Positions 1 through 8,390 of a DNA stretch of 64,000 bases are shown piece by piece. The DNA is from Candidatus Micrarchaeota archaeon CG1_02_47_40 (GTDB lineage: Archaea; Micrarchaeota; Micrarchaeia; Anstonellales; CG1-02-47-40), in the NCBI GenBank assembly GCA_001871475.1, contig MNVE01000002.1, forward strand, positions 1 to 64,000. Reading direction: 5' to 3'. The notes under the pieces were generated by a model. The model worked only from the letters and a program-made list of their open reading frames with translations, was not told where the DNA came from and made no database searches. Each line of letters begins with the position of its first letter. Position 1 is the stretch's first letter. The position numbers were made by a program, and so were the translations under genes.

Positions 1-98
1 CAAACCGATTGGGAGCGTATTTTCTTTATTTTTACGTCAGCTCCCAAGATTTGCCCGAAGGGCAAACCGATTGGGAGCGGATTTTCTTTATTTTTTCC
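1..98. repeat. Tandem 62-bp hairpin repeat (left copy cut by window edge)
   Basis: A segment at 1-35 recurs at 63-97 with one or two changes, a period of 62 bases. The complete copy folds into a nested hairpin. The outer stem GCTCCCAA (40-47) pairs with TTGGGAGC (71-78). The inner stem TTTGCCC (50-56) pairs with GGGCAAA (60-66) around a GAA loop. A T-rich tail follows each copy. It lies upstream of alaS. It could be a terminator array for the gene to the left, or a dispersed structured repeat like those at 34436-34609. Confidence 0.75.
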
Positions 99-150
99 AG
101 CCGAGTATTAGCCTTAAAACCCTTTTTTCCCCAATAAGGAAGCGATATTT

Positions 151-2817
151 ATGCCAACAAAGGACGAGTTAAGGCAGACATTCTCAAAAGAATGGAAAAA
201 GCACTACGAAATAAATGCGCTAAAGGAAAAAGGCTTCACCAGGCAGGAGTGCAAAAAGTGCAAAAGACACTTCTGGGCGATACAAGAGAGAAGCACGTGC
301 GCGGACTCTTCCTGCACAGGATACGAATTCATAGGAAACCCCCCTTCAAGCCAGAAGCTTGATTACATAGACACCTGGAAGAAAATAGAAAAATACTTCA
401 CCAAGCACGGGCACACCTCAATAGAACCATATCCCACAGTAGCACGCTGGCGCGATGACTTATACTTCACAATTGCCTCAATAAACGACTTTCAGCCTTA
501 TGTAGTAAATGGCGAAATAGAGCCTCCTGCAAACCCATTAATCGTTCCTCAACCCTGCATCCGCTTCTCCGACATCTCAAATGTAGGAATTACGGGAAGG
601 CACTACACCAACTTCGTGATGGTCGGGCAGCACGCCTTCAACACGAAAAAGACAGGCATGTTCTACTGGAAGGATGAAGCGCTCTCGCATGATTTGGGTT
701 ATTTAAAGACGCTTGGCATCCCAGAAGAAAAGCTGATTTTTCTTGAGGATGTCTGGATGGGAGGGGGCAATTTCGGCCCTTCAATGGAATATTTTGTCGG
801 CGGATTGGAGCTTGGAAACTGCGTCTTCATGCAATACGCCTTCAGGAGGGAAAAGCAAAGCGAACTCTCCACGAAAGTGATAGATATGGGCGCAGGGCTT
901 TCGCGCCTGGCATGGATTACGCACGGCTCCCCCACTTCCTACGAGGTGGTTTTCGGGCCAGTCATAGAGCAGATGAAAAAAAATGCAAGCCTGAAAATAG
1001 ACCAATCGCTTTTTGAGAGATATGCAAAATACGCGGGAATTATTGACGCAGAGGATGCTACGCACATGGCAGCGCAAAAAAAGTTCATTTCCGATTCCAT
1101 GCACGCTGATTTTGGGCAGGTGGCGGAAAAGCTCCGTCCAATACACTCCCTTTACGCCTGCGCCGACCATCTTTGCACCTTCCTTTTCACCTCTACCGAC
1201 GGAATGCTTCCCTCAAACTCAGGGGGCGGCTATAACCTGCGAATGATTCTGCGGCGCGTCTTTGCGGCGGATGAGGAATTCTCCTTCTCTTTGGATTATG
1301 CGAAAATACTGCAAGGGCACGCAAATTACCTAAAGCCCATTTTCCCAAAACTGCAAGAGGGAGTGCCCACTGCGATAGATGTAGTGGAAGAAGAGAGGAA
1401 AAAATACGCGCAAACTCTCCTAAAAGGGAGGGGGAAGCTTACAAGCATGATTTCAAAGGCAGAAAAAGAGAACAAACCGATTTCCTTCGGAACTTTAAAA
1501 ACCCTTTACGAGTCGGATGGAATCCCCCCTGAATTAGCAGTTGAGCTTGGAAAGGAAAAGGGAGTAAAGATTGAATTCACGGATGATTTCTACTCAAAAA
1601 TAAGAACGCCGGATGAGGAAGTGGAAGGGGCGAAAAAACCGGATGTGGAAGGAATAGAAAAAACAGCCATTCTCTATTACTCCGAAAATATATTTGAGTT
1701 TGAGGCAAAAATAATCACAATGCGCGGCAATTGCCTGGCGCTTGACAAAACTGCTTTTTACCCGGAATCGGGAGGGCAGGTTTTTGATTCGGGCACAATA
1801 GGGGGCGAACCCATTGAAGAGGTTATAAAGGAGGCGGGAGTAGTCCTGCACAAGGTAAAGAATATCTCAAAATTCCGTGAAGGAATGATGGTGAAATGCA
1901 TGGTGGAGAGGGAAAAGAGGACAAATGCAACAAGGCACCATACCGCGGCGCATCTTTTGAATGCAGTCTGCAGGGAAATACTCGGGCCACACGTGTGGCA
2001 GGGCGGCTCGCACAAGGATGAAGAGAAGGCGCACCTTGACATTACCCATTATAAAAAAATAACCACCGAGGAGCAGGAGAAGATAGAACAGAGAGTGAAC
2101 AATTACATCTCAAAAAATCTGCCAATAAAATCCGAAGTGCTCGCAAGAAACGTTGCGGAAGAAAAATACGGCTTCCGCCTTTATCAGGGGGGGGCGGTGC
2201 CTGGAAAGGAATTGAGGGTCGTCTCAATAGGCGAGCTTGACCATGAGGCATGCGGGGGAACGCACCAAATGCTGAAACACACCGGGGAAATAGGTGTTTT
2301 CAAAATAATAAAGTGCGAGGGGATACAGGATGGGGTTGTGCGCATTTCATACAAATGCGGTCCGGCGGCAGTAAAATACATACAAGAAAGAGAAAGATTG
2401 CTTTCGGATTCCGCAGGGGTGCTTGGAATAGATGAGAAGCAACTGCCGCAAAGCATAAAGCGCTTCTTTGAGGAGTGGAAGGAGAAGGGAAAGAGAATTG
2501 ACGAGCTTTCGGAAATGATTGCTAAAATGGAAGCGGGAAGGCTTATAGAAGAGGCAAAAAAGGAAAAGGGGCAGGTACTGCAAACTGCATCAAGCGCCGA
2601 TTCCCTTCTTCTCAAAAAAATAGCAGCTGAAATTTCCACTTCCCAGGAAGCAGTGGGAATACTTCTCTACAACGGTGAAAAAGACGTGGTTTGCGCAGTT
2701 GGCGGTGCGCCAAACCTTGACGCTTCCGCCATCCTCTCCGAATTCTGCAAAAAGCACTCCGGAAAAGGAGGCGGCTCAAAAAAGATTGCTTTTGGGAAAA
2801 TAGAAAGATTGCCTTGA
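151..2817 (+). CDS. alaS: Alanyl-tRNA synthetase, archaeal type
   Basis: Charges tRNA-Ala with alanine in the cytoplasm. The 888-residue protein has the archaeal N-terminal Cys-rich extension (C34, C37 and two further Cys near residues 50-55), then the class II catalytic core. The editing domain carries its two metal-binding motifs: HHTAAH at 596-601 and CGGTH at 701-705. A C-terminal DHHA1-like region follows. Length is normal for archaeal AlaRS. The ATG at 151 is preceded by a purine-rich AAGGAAG segment, and a TTAAAA box lies near 112. It converges on the GPI gene with a one-base gap after the stop. Family assignment is secure. Confidence 0.97.
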   Translation: MPTKDELRQTFSKEWKKHYEINALKEKGFTRQECKKCKRHFWAIQERSTCADSSCTGYEFIGNPPSSQKLDYIDTWKKIEKYFTKHGHTSIEPYPTVARWRDDLYFTIASINDFQPYVVNGEIEPPANPLIVPQPCIRFSDISNVGITGRHYTNFVMVGQHAFNTKKTGMFYWKDEALSHDLGYLKTLGIPEEKLIFLEDVWMGGGNFGPSMEYFVGGLELGNCVFMQYAFRREKQSELSTKVIDMGAGLSRLAWITHGSPTSYEVVFGPVIEQMKKNASLKIDQSLFERYAKYAGIIDAEDATHMAAQKKFISDSMHADFGQVAEKLRPIHSLYACADHLCTFLFTSTDGMLPSNSGGGYNLRMILRRVFAADEEFSFSLDYAKILQGHANYLKPIFPKLQEGVPTAIDVVEEERKKYAQTLLKGRGKLTSMISKAEKENKPISFGTLKTLYESDGIPPELAVELGKEKGVKIEFTDDFYSKIRTPDEEVEGAKKPDVEGIEKTAILYYSENIFEFEAKIITMRGNCLALDKTAFYPESGGQVFDSGTIGGEPIEEVIKEAGVVLHKVKNISKFREGMMVKCMVEREKRTNATRHHTAAHLLNAVCREILGPHVWQGGSHKDEEKAHLDITHYKKITTEEQEKIEQRVNNYISKNLPIKSEVLARNVAEEKYGFRLYQGGAVPGKELRVVSIGELDHEACGGTHQMLKHTGEIGVFKIIKCEGIQDGVVRISYKCGPAAVKYIQERERLLSDSAGVLGIDEKQLPQSIKRFFEEWKEKGKRIDELSEMIAKMEAGRLIEEAKKEKGQVLQTASSADSLLLKKIAAEISTSQEAVGILLYNGEKDVVCAVGGAPNLDASAILSEFCKKHSGKGGGSKKIAFGKIERLP

Positions 2818-2818
2818 C

Positions 2819-3550
2819 TTATTTCAGAAGGTTCGGCTCCAGCAAAAACTCAACCAGCTTCCCCTCATTTTTCATTATCTCAAGCAGGTTTTTCCCCTTG
2901 AGTTTTCCATACGCTTCAAATCGTTCCCCAAAAGAATCCGCATCAAATATGCCGATTTTCGGCACTTTCACATACTTCTCATTTTCCACGAGTTTTCCGT
3001 CCGTTTTCTCAAAATAAGCGGCTCCCTTCATCTTCTTATACTCCGAATAATCCGACTCAAAATTCTTCTCTACAATATTTGCCATCACAAGAAGCTTTCC
3101 GCAAGGGTTTATGGTCACATGCCCGAAGTTGGGGGGCACTATAACAACCTCCCCGGCTTTAGCCTTCACAAGTGCAACTTCCTTTATCTCTCCCTTCTCC
3201 TTTTTCTGCAATAAGTAATGCGCATTCCCAGAAAGCACTCCATACACTTCGCAGAAACTCAAATCACCCTTTGCAACCGGATGGTAATGCCCGGAGGTTT
3301 TTGCAAACTCGTATCCAAGTTTTCCCGGTGGGATTGCCGTAATATCATATCTTAAACTCCCTTCCTGCGCAACCCCCCTGTACATATAATACATATTCCT
3401 TTTCATTTCCGCTTTTTTTGCAAAGCATTTGTCAGCCAAAACATCCCGCATCTCCCCAAGCGTGCGCACCTGGACGGGAATCTCCCGTTCGTTGCAAAAG
3501 AGCCTGAAATTCTCTTCGTAAAGTTCAATCTTCTTCCCTTCAATAAGCAT
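2819..3550 (-). CDS. pgi: Glucose-6-phosphate isomerase, archaeal cupin type
   Basis: Interconverts glucose 6-phosphate and fructose 6-phosphate. It belongs to the metal-dependent cupin isomerase family of Euryarchaeota, unrelated to the classical PGI. The cupin motif shows H88, H90, E101 and H144 as likely metal ligands, numbered from the chosen start, followed by the IVPPNFGHVTIN segment. I start at 3550, where GGAGGGTGAGG lies just upstream. An in-frame ATG at 3580 would overlap the preceding gene by 22 bases. It is the last gene of a four-gene minus-strand run with the two aromatic-precursor genes. Confidence 0.93.
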   Translation of the reverse strand: MLIEGKKIELYEENFRLFCNEREIPVQVRTLGEMRDVLADKCFAKKAEMKRNMYYMYRGVAQEGSLRYDITAIPPGKLGYEFAKTSGHYHPVAKGDLSFCEVYGVLSGNAHYLLQKKEKGEIKEVALVKAKAGEVVIVPPNFGHVTINPCGKLLVMANIVEKNFESDYSEYKKMKGAAYFEKTDGKLVENEKYVKVPKIGIFDADSFGERFEAYGKLKGKNLLEIMKNEGKLVEFLLEPNLLK

Positions 3551-3558
3551 GCCTTCCC

Positions 3559-4020
3559 TCACCCTCCCTTGAAATGCCAAAAATCTCCTTTAGGTCTTCC
3601 AACGCTCACAAATTTTCCTTCCGGCCCCTCAAAGCAAACCAATTTCTCTTTCTTCATCTTTTCAATGAGCACCAGCAGGAATTTTGAGAATTCCCCCAAA
3701 TCCGCCCCGTGCTTTCGCGAGAGCCTTTCGGTTTCCCCCAAAAGCCTAACCAATCTTGTGAAAAACTTCGCGTCAAAGCCGTGCTCTCCTTCATGCGCCT
3801 CCTCAAGACAATGTGCAATCACCATCCTGTTCAAATGCAGTTTCTTCTCAAGATTTTTCATCTCCACGCTCTTTTTCTTTGCCTTTATTCTAAATTCGTT
3901 TGCAAGGTTTGCAATCGCCATCCAGCTTACATTCTCAAGCCCTTCCATTGCGGCTTTGGGAACGGCATACTTTTCCCCAAACGTTTCAAATTTTTCCTTT
4001 TTGCCAGCCATTTTTTTCAT
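3559..4020 (-). CDS. Hypothetical helical protein in the aro/pgi operon
   Basis: A 153-residue, charge-rich, mainly helical protein with a basic start (KKMAGKKEKF). I do not recognise a family. It begins immediately after the dehydroquinate synthase stop codon (TAG followed directly by ATG), so translation is almost certainly coupled. A second ATG three codons in could also serve. It has no signal peptide, membrane segment or cysteine motif. Its position between aromatic biosynthesis and sugar isomerase genes does not suggest a specific role. Confidence 0.75.
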   Translation of the reverse strand: MKKMAGKKEKFETFGEKYAVPKAAMEGLENVSWMAIANLANEFRIKAKKKSVEMKNLEKKLHLNRMVIAHCLEEAHEGEHGFDAKFFTRLVRLLGETERLSRKHGADLGEFSKFLLVLIEKMKKEKLVCFEGPEGKFVSVGRPKGDFWHFKGG

Positions 4021-4923
4021 CTATTGCTCTATTACTCTCTCCTCAACTCTCATTCCGAAATGCCTTGCTCCCCCTTCTCCAAGAACGCACAGTATTTTAT
4101 CCCCTTCTTTCAGCATTGAAATTCCTACTGCTCCCTTTGGCGCCATCACTTTTACGGTTTCGGCATCCTGCGCAATTGTTTTTATTTCCTTTCCTTCTGA
4201 TTTTGCTTCAATGAGCACCATCGGCCTCCATTCTATCTTGTTGCGCACTACCACTGCCTTTCTCGTGCCCCCCTTTCTATTTACAATAAGCACCTCATCC
4301 CCTGCCTTTACTTCATTCAGGTACCTCGTCTTGTCCTCCGGCAGGAGGGTATAAAGGGAAATCGCCCCTGCATTCACCCTAAACGGCCTGGTATTCACGT
4401 GCGGGTTCTCGCTTACTTCCGCCTGCATGAGGACGAATGCGCCTGCCGAATTTCCGATTGCCATTCCTTCATCCGCATTCATCACTTCCCCAGTATCAAT
4501 GCAGCTTCTCCCGAGAATCCCTACTTTTTTTACTGCACTTACCTCCGCTTCCACCACGCGCACGCTTTCCGTTTCCTTCAAATAATCTTTTAGTGCCAGC
4601 AGTTCCTTTCCGCTGACATTTTTCATGAATACTCCTGCAACTCCCTTCTCAAGTGTTTGCATAGCCACTCTTGCCTCGTCAATTCCATTCACTACCGCAA
4701 TCAGTTTTGCCTTTTTTGACATTGCAATCGCGTTCTCAAGTGGAATTACCTTCCAGTTTGCGCACTCAAGAAATATTCTTTCTACTCCCTTTGCCTCAAG
4801 CTTTTCTATCCCTTTCAAATCCGCAAACGAGGCTATCTTCACAAGAGGTTCTGCTTTTCCGCAGAGCACTCCGGCTTCCTTTGCAATCTTTTCATCCTCA
4901 ACCCAGATTTCCTTTTTGTCCAT
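4021..4923 (-). CDS. aroB': 3-dehydroquinate synthase II (archaeal)
   Basis: Catalyses NAD-dependent oxidative deamination and cyclisation of 2-amino-3,7-dideoxy-threo-hept-6-ulosonate to 3-dehydroquinate. This is the archaeal alternative entry to the shikimate pathway. The C-terminal half is the most recognisable part, including the GRSCIDTGEVMNADEGM, NPHVNTRPFRVNAGA and KAGDEVLIVNRKG segments. About 300 residues is somewhat short for the family. The ATG at 4923 follows GGAGTGAG; a GTG at 4932 is an alternative. The gene lies 12 bases after its pathway partner ADH synthase. Confidence 0.93.
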   Translation of the reverse strand: MDKKEIWVEDEKIAKEAGVLCGKAEPLVKIASFADLKGIEKLEAKGVERIFLECANWKVIPLENAIAMSKKAKLIAVVNGIDEARVAMQTLEKGVAGVFMKNVSGKELLALKDYLKETESVRVVEAEVSAVKKVGILGRSCIDTGEVMNADEGMAIGNSAGAFVLMQAEVSENPHVNTRPFRVNAGAISLYTLLPEDKTRYLNEVKAGDEVLIVNRKGGTRKAVVVRNKIEWRPMVLIEAKSEGKEIKTIAQDAETVKVMAPKGAVGISMLKEGDKILCVLGEGGARHFGMRVEERVIEQ

Positions 4924-4935
4924 TTTTCTCACTCC

Positions 4936-5709
4936 CTACTCTTTCACTTCCCTGATTGCCTCCTCTACACCCTTCCCCTCATGCACTAATCTGCAAATCG
5001 CCCTTACCATTCCCTCTGCATCCTTATGCGCAAACACATTCCTTCCGCACGCAACTCCCTTTCCTCCAGCATCTATAGAATCCTTTATCATCTGCAACGA
5101 TTCCCTTGTAGTCACTTTGCTTCCTCCAGCCATAACCACCGGCACCTTCACTCCCCCGCACACTTTCGCAAAGCTTCCCTCATCTCCCGTGTAATTCACC
5201 TTTACAATATCCGCTCCAAGCTCATAGGCGCATCTTGCAGCTATTGCAATCTCATTTGCATCCCCCTTCACTTTCGGACCCCGCACATACATCATCGCAA
5301 GCAGGGGAACTCCGAATTTCTTGCAGTCCCGCGAGACTTCCCCTAAGAATTTGAGCATCTCACCTTCTGCCTCGCACCCTAAATTTATGTGCACACTTAC
5401 TCCGTCCGCCCCGTATGAAAGAGCTTCCTCTACGGTGCAAACCCCCACCTTTCTATTTCCATCCAGGGCAATGGAAGTGGAAACAGACATATGTATGATA
5501 AGAGCGGTTTTTCCAAGAGGGGGCAATTCCTTCACAATTCCCTTGTGCACGAGCACCGCATCCGCTCCTCCAGCCACAACCTTTTTCACAGCAGCACAAA
5601 CATCCTCCAATCCCTCAATGGGCCCCATTCCCACCCCGTGGTCCATGGGAACAACTACGCACTTTCCATCCGCTTTGACAATCTTTGCAAGCCTCTCTTT
5701 CTTATCCAT
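4936..5709 (-). CDS. aroA': 2-amino-3,7-dideoxy-D-threo-hept-6-ulosonate (ADH) synthase
   Basis: A class I aldolase-family enzyme that condenses a hexulose-derived precursor with aspartate semialdehyde to make the substrate of dehydroquinate synthase II. A TIM barrel is evident. VPMDHGVGMGPIEGL sits near the N terminus, and GADIVKVNYTGD holds the likely Schiff-base lysine. VVMAGGSK and the GGKGVACGRNVFAH phosphate-binding segment follow. I start at ATG 5709, nine bases after a GGAGGG. The TATA box at 5746-5754 places the transcript start near 5724, which excludes the upstream ATG at 5742. First gene of the operon. Confidence 0.93.
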   Translation of the reverse strand: MDKKERLAKIVKADGKCVVVPMDHGVGMGPIEGLEDVCAAVKKVVAGGADAVLVHKGIVKELPPLGKTALIIHMSVSTSIALDGNRKVGVCTVEEALSYGADGVSVHINLGCEAEGEMLKFLGEVSRDCKKFGVPLLAMMYVRGPKVKGDANEIAIAARCAYELGADIVKVNYTGDEGSFAKVCGGVKVPVVMAGGSKVTTRESLQMIKDSIDAGGKGVACGRNVFAHKDAEGMVRAICRLVHEGKGVEEAIREVKE

Positions 5710-5745
5710 AAATACCATCCCTCCCCCTGTATTTCTATCCATCTA

Positions 5746-5754
5746 TATTTAAAC
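5746..5754 (-). promoter_or_regulatory. TATA box of the aro operon
   Basis: On the minus strand the sequence reads TTTAAATAT, preceded by an A-rich stretch. Its centre is about 40 bases from the chosen ADH synthase start, giving a short leader that contains the Shine-Dalgarno GGAGGG. Confidence 0.55.
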
Positions 5755-5930
5755 TATTTTTGCCCTCTTTTGTTTGTTTTTCCCTCCCTCCTTTTTACAA
5801 AAAATAAGTGATTTAATTTTGTAATTCATGGCATATTTCCCTTTTTTTTCTGTTTTTTTACAAAATTTCCCACACTCATTTTTAAATGAAAGAAGCTTGC
5901 AGAATATAAACATTCGTGGGGGTATTTTAC

Positions 5931-6113
5931 ATGGAAAAGACACAAAACTATATTTGCAGACTTGCCGGCTTAATAGAGAAGAAATCGCTTAAAAGAAAAT
6001 GGTTCGCCAAGGACTGCAAGCGCATCTATTATCTCTGCACGAAAAGGAACAGGACTTTGCCTGAAGATAATGAGAAATTCTGGCTCTGGCATAGATTGGA
6101 GAAGGAATTATGA
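5931..6113 (+). CDS. Small basic hypothetical protein
   Basis: A 60-residue protein with two internal Cys (C9, C36) and many Lys/Arg, ending in a Trp-containing helix-like tail. I recognise no family. Support for a real gene comes from its context. A TTTTTAAAT box lies at 5878-5886, and a G-rich ribosome site (GTGGGGG) sits eight bases before ATG 5931. It stands alone between the divergent aro operon and the tRNA-Ile on the opposite strand. Confidence 0.55.
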   Translation: MEKTQNYICRLAGLIEKKSLKRKWFAKDCKRIYYLCTKRNRTLPEDNEKFWLWHRLEKEL

Positions 6114-6140
6114 AAAAATTAAATGGGCCGGGAGAGATTT

Positions 6141-6177
6141 TTGAGCCGCCAATTTTCCAAAAAGGAAAATTTCGCGA
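6141..6177 (-). other. tRNA-Ile intron 2 (T-loop, 56/57)
   Basis: A 37-nt intron interrupts the T-loop after TTC. The bulge-helix-bulge consists of exon GAGT paired with intron GCTC (one G-U), 5' bulge TC^T and 3' bulge AA^A, with an inner CGC/GCG helix. Above this is a strong hairpin (ATTTTCC with GGAAAAT). Removal restores the conserved TTCAAAT loop with A58. Confidence 0.88.
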
Positions 6178-6196
6178 GAACTCTCGACCTTTCGAT

Positions 6197-6219
6197 GTCC
6201 GAAAGACCGCTGAAACGTT
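6197..6219 (-). other. tRNA-Ile intron 1 (canonical 37/38 site)
   Basis: A bulge-helix-bulge can be drawn. Exon CTGA (positions 32-35) pairs with intron TCGG (one G-U). The 5' bulge is TA^A and the 3' bulge is AC^A, each cut two nucleotides in. The anticodon stem supplies the outer helix. The intron is 23 nt. Confidence 0.85.
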
Positions 6220-6289
6220 TATCAGTCGAACGCTCCAACCAGGCTAAGCTACCGGCCCAATCATGTATTTTAATTGTACAAAAGCAGAA

Positions 6290-6297
6290 ATTTAAAT
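6290..6297 (-). promoter_or_regulatory. TATA box of tRNA-Ile
   Basis: The palindromic ATTTAAAT is centred about 35 bases before the first tRNA base. This fits an archaeal promoter with a short 5' leader trimmed by RNase P. Confidence 0.55.
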
Positions 6298-6305
6298 GTG
6301 CGTAC

Positions 6306-7313
6306 CTATTTCTTCTCTTCCACAGCCGCCTTCTTTCCCTCAAGCATCTCCGAAACCGCATCCTTAACTTCCTGCTTTATCTCCTTATTTTCGGAAACCT
6401 TGGGCCGCTCATCCTCAATCTCCTTCATCACATCATCTATTCTTGCCTGCATCTTCACCTTCAGCTGGGAAACCCCCTTTGCCGATTCCGCCAAAAACTG
6501 CTTTCTTTTTCCTATCACTTCAACATAATCATTCTGCGCCTTCGTGAATTCCGCGGCTTCCGCCCCTTCAAGCTCGCGCACCTGCTTTATTGCATTCAAC
6601 CTTTGCACCTTCCTATTAAGTTCCACTATGTCAAGCTCGTTCCCGTCAAATTCGCCCAGCCTCTCCTTTGGCAGCCATACCCGCTTATCTGCGGAATACT
6701 CGCGTGCAACCTCCCCTTCATAACCATGCCCGTTTTTGCTCCTCTCAATCTTTCCATCGGAGAGAAGTGCAGGTACGCCTATTCTATTCAGAAGGACAAG
6801 AAGCGACATTTTCGTATCCGCATCCAGCCCCCCCAAATCAAGAGAAGCGTCTCCCTCCTCTTCCGCCATCCTCTTTATCGCCATTCCTTCCTCTTTTGAG
6901 AGGGAGTTTGCAAGAAGAGTCAATCTTGCAATATCTTCCCTGTTATCATAATTCCTCTTTGTCAGCGCCCCCCTTTCCCGCAGAAGATGATATACTGCCC
7001 CCTGCTTCTCGTACATTGCCTTGTCTATTTCCGCCTGCGCATACCCCTTCATCTTTTCATTGAGAATTTCTATTTTTGCGCGGTGCGGGGCAATCACAAG
7101 CAAATCAACTGCCTGCAATTTCTTCTCAATGGGCGCAAGCCTTTCCTCAATCTGCGCAATCTGGCTTTGCAGCGCCTTCACGTGCATTTCATCCTCTTTT
7201 GCGCCGTGGCGCATGAGGAATTCCGCACTGAATTTGTGCTCCCCCTTCTTCCTTGAGTACGCAACGTGGTTCACCAAATCCTGCACGCTTATTATTACCT
7301 CGCCGCTTTCCAT
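6306..7313 (-). CDS. Hypothetical coiled-coil protein
   Basis: A 335-residue cytoplasmic protein with no signal peptide. It has a central coiled coil at about residues 45-150, with heptad-like LQSQIAQIEERLAPIEKKLQAV. A second helical, charged region lies at about 215-335. I do not recognise a family. A globular stretch, DADTKMSLLVLLNRIGVPAL followed by a KRVWLPKE segment, separates the coils. It is the last gene of a minus-strand run ending next to the tRNA. It could be a structural or scaffold protein, but nothing in the sequence decides this. Confidence 0.8.
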   Translation of the reverse strand: MESGEVIISVQDLVNHVAYSRKKGEHKFSAEFLMRHGAKEDEMHVKALQSQIAQIEERLAPIEKKLQAVDLLVIAPHRAKIEILNEKMKGYAQAEIDKAMYEKQGAVYHLLRERGALTKRNYDNREDIARLTLLANSLSKEEGMAIKRMAEEEGDASLDLGGLDADTKMSLLVLLNRIGVPALLSDGKIERSKNGHGYEGEVAREYSADKRVWLPKERLGEFDGNELDIVELNRKVQRLNAIKQVRELEGAEAAEFTKAQNDYVEVIGKRKQFLAESAKGVSQLKVKMQARIDDVMKEIEDERPKVSENKEIKQEVKDAVSEMLEGKKAAVEEKK

Positions 7314-7344
7314 AGTGCCTCATACTCTTCTTATCTTTTTATAA

Positions 7345-8355
7345 TTATCTCTGTCCGCACTGTGCGCTGCACTGCACCGCAACGCCCTTTGGCGCCATTT
7401 CAAGGGTGGTTTGCACACCTCCTTCCTCCTTTTTCACAAGGGGGGCGGCATCAAAACCCCGTGCCCGCAGTTCCCTTGCAAGCGTCTTCTCATTTCCATG
7501 TGTGCAATAAATTTTCTTTGGGTTTGCGCCATTCACATACTCTATTATCCCGTTGAAATCCGCATGGTCAGAGAGGCAGAACACCTTGCCTGCGGAAAAA
7601 CTCCTTTTATACCCCCAGCCCGTTGCAAGCGCGCAAAGCGCCTCCTTTCCATAAACTCCTGACAGCTTCCGGCAGAGCCCCTCGTTTGCCTCCCGCACGG
7701 GAAGAACTGCCGTAAAACCGCCTCCCATGCACATCTCTTCCGCTTCGTGCGTTCCCGCCCTAACCCTTTCAAGCTTCACTCCGAATTTCCCGTAAATCTT
7801 GCACACATCATCAATCTTTTTTGAAACTACTGGAGCGACTCCGCAATACTTGTTCAAAAATCCTATCATCTCCTGTGCTTTGCCTGTTTCATACGCGCCA
7901 AACACAATAGTTTTCTCCTTATTCTGCATAACCCATTTTTGCATCTGTGCAAAAACCTCTTCCCTTTTTGGAAAAACCGCCCCAGGCTCACCGTAAGTTC
8001 CCTCTATGAGAAGATAATCGCATTCTTTCGGCATTTCCGCTCCTTTAGTGGTGATTCCCGCTTCCAATTTGAAATCGCCCGTATATACAAACTTTCCTCC
8101 CTCTACCTGTGCGCTAAGCTGTGTCGAGCCGAGCATGTGCCCTGCGTCAAGAAGTTTTGCATTCTCTAGATTCAGCCTTTCCTTGCTGCTCCCAATTAGA
8201 ACAGCAGTCTCCTCCGAGCAGATTATCTTTTCCGCCTTCTTCCCATAGCTTGCGTGGTCGGAGTGCGCGTGCGAAATGTAAGCGGCATCCCCTCCTTCGC
8301 TTTCCAAGGCTACTGCTAACTCGCCTATCCTAATCCGTTTGTACTGGTCGAACAT
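7345..8355 (-). CDS. Metallo-beta-lactamase fold RNA-processing exonuclease-like protein
   Basis: It resembles archaeal proteins of the CPSF73-like/ligase-associated exonuclease group. The metal motif is HAHSDH (H29, H31, D33, H34). It is followed by AGHMLGS near 74-80, a YTGDF motif, CLSDHADFNG in the C-terminal half, and a final YCTHG His motif. The insert between the two halves is short, as in minimal beta-CASP proteins. Expected activity is metal-dependent RNA or DNA hydrolysis; the substrate is unknown. It is a single gene with a 30-bp gap to the downstream coiled-coil gene. Confidence 0.82.
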   Translation of the reverse strand: MFDQYKRIRIGELAVALESEGGDAAYISHAHSDHASYGKKAEKIICSEETAVLIGSSKERLNLENAKLLDAGHMLGSTQLSAQVEGGKFVYTGDFKLEAGITTKGAEMPKECDYLLIEGTYGEPGAVFPKREEVFAQMQKWVMQNKEKTIVFGAYETGKAQEMIGFLNKYCGVAPVVSKKIDDVCKIYGKFGVKLERVRAGTHEAEEMCMGGGFTAVLPVREANEGLCRKLSGVYGKEALCALATGWGYKRSFSAGKVFCLSDHADFNGIIEYVNGANPKKIYCTHGNEKTLARELRARGFDAAPLVKKEEGGVQTTLEMAPKGVAVQCSAQCGQR

Positions 8356-8390
8356 TGAAGAAAAGAAGGAAGTGAAGAATTAAAAAGAAT

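Larger units (their letters stand above)
6124..6258 (-). tRNA. tRNA-Ile(GAT) with two introns
   Basis: Read on the minus strand, GGGCCGG (6258-6252) pairs perfectly with CCGGCCC (6131-6125), and the discriminator A is at 6124. The D-arm is GCTT...GAGC. The anticodon arm is TTCGA-CTGATAA-TCGAA with anticodon GAT at 6223-6221. The T-arm is GAGAG-TTCAAAT-CTCTC. These arms form only if two segments are removed: 23 nt at 6219-6197 between positions 37 and 38, and 37 nt at 6177-6141 between positions 56 and 57. The mature tRNA is 75 nt. CCA is not encoded. A TTTAAA box lies about 35 bases upstream. Confidence 0.93.

Noticed and set aside
3569-4354. 261-codon plus-strand frame opposite the aro/pgi operon
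   Set aside because: It is a Ser/Phe-rich shadow of two real minus-strand genes.
5749-5943. 64-codon minus-strand frame upstream of the aro operon
   Set aside because: It runs through the aro promoter and the divergent small gene's promoter, with no ribosome site.
6119-6361. Open reading frame of 80 codons on the minus strand
   Set aside because: It covers the tRNA-Ile with its introns and has no ribosome site; the tRNA explains the sequence.
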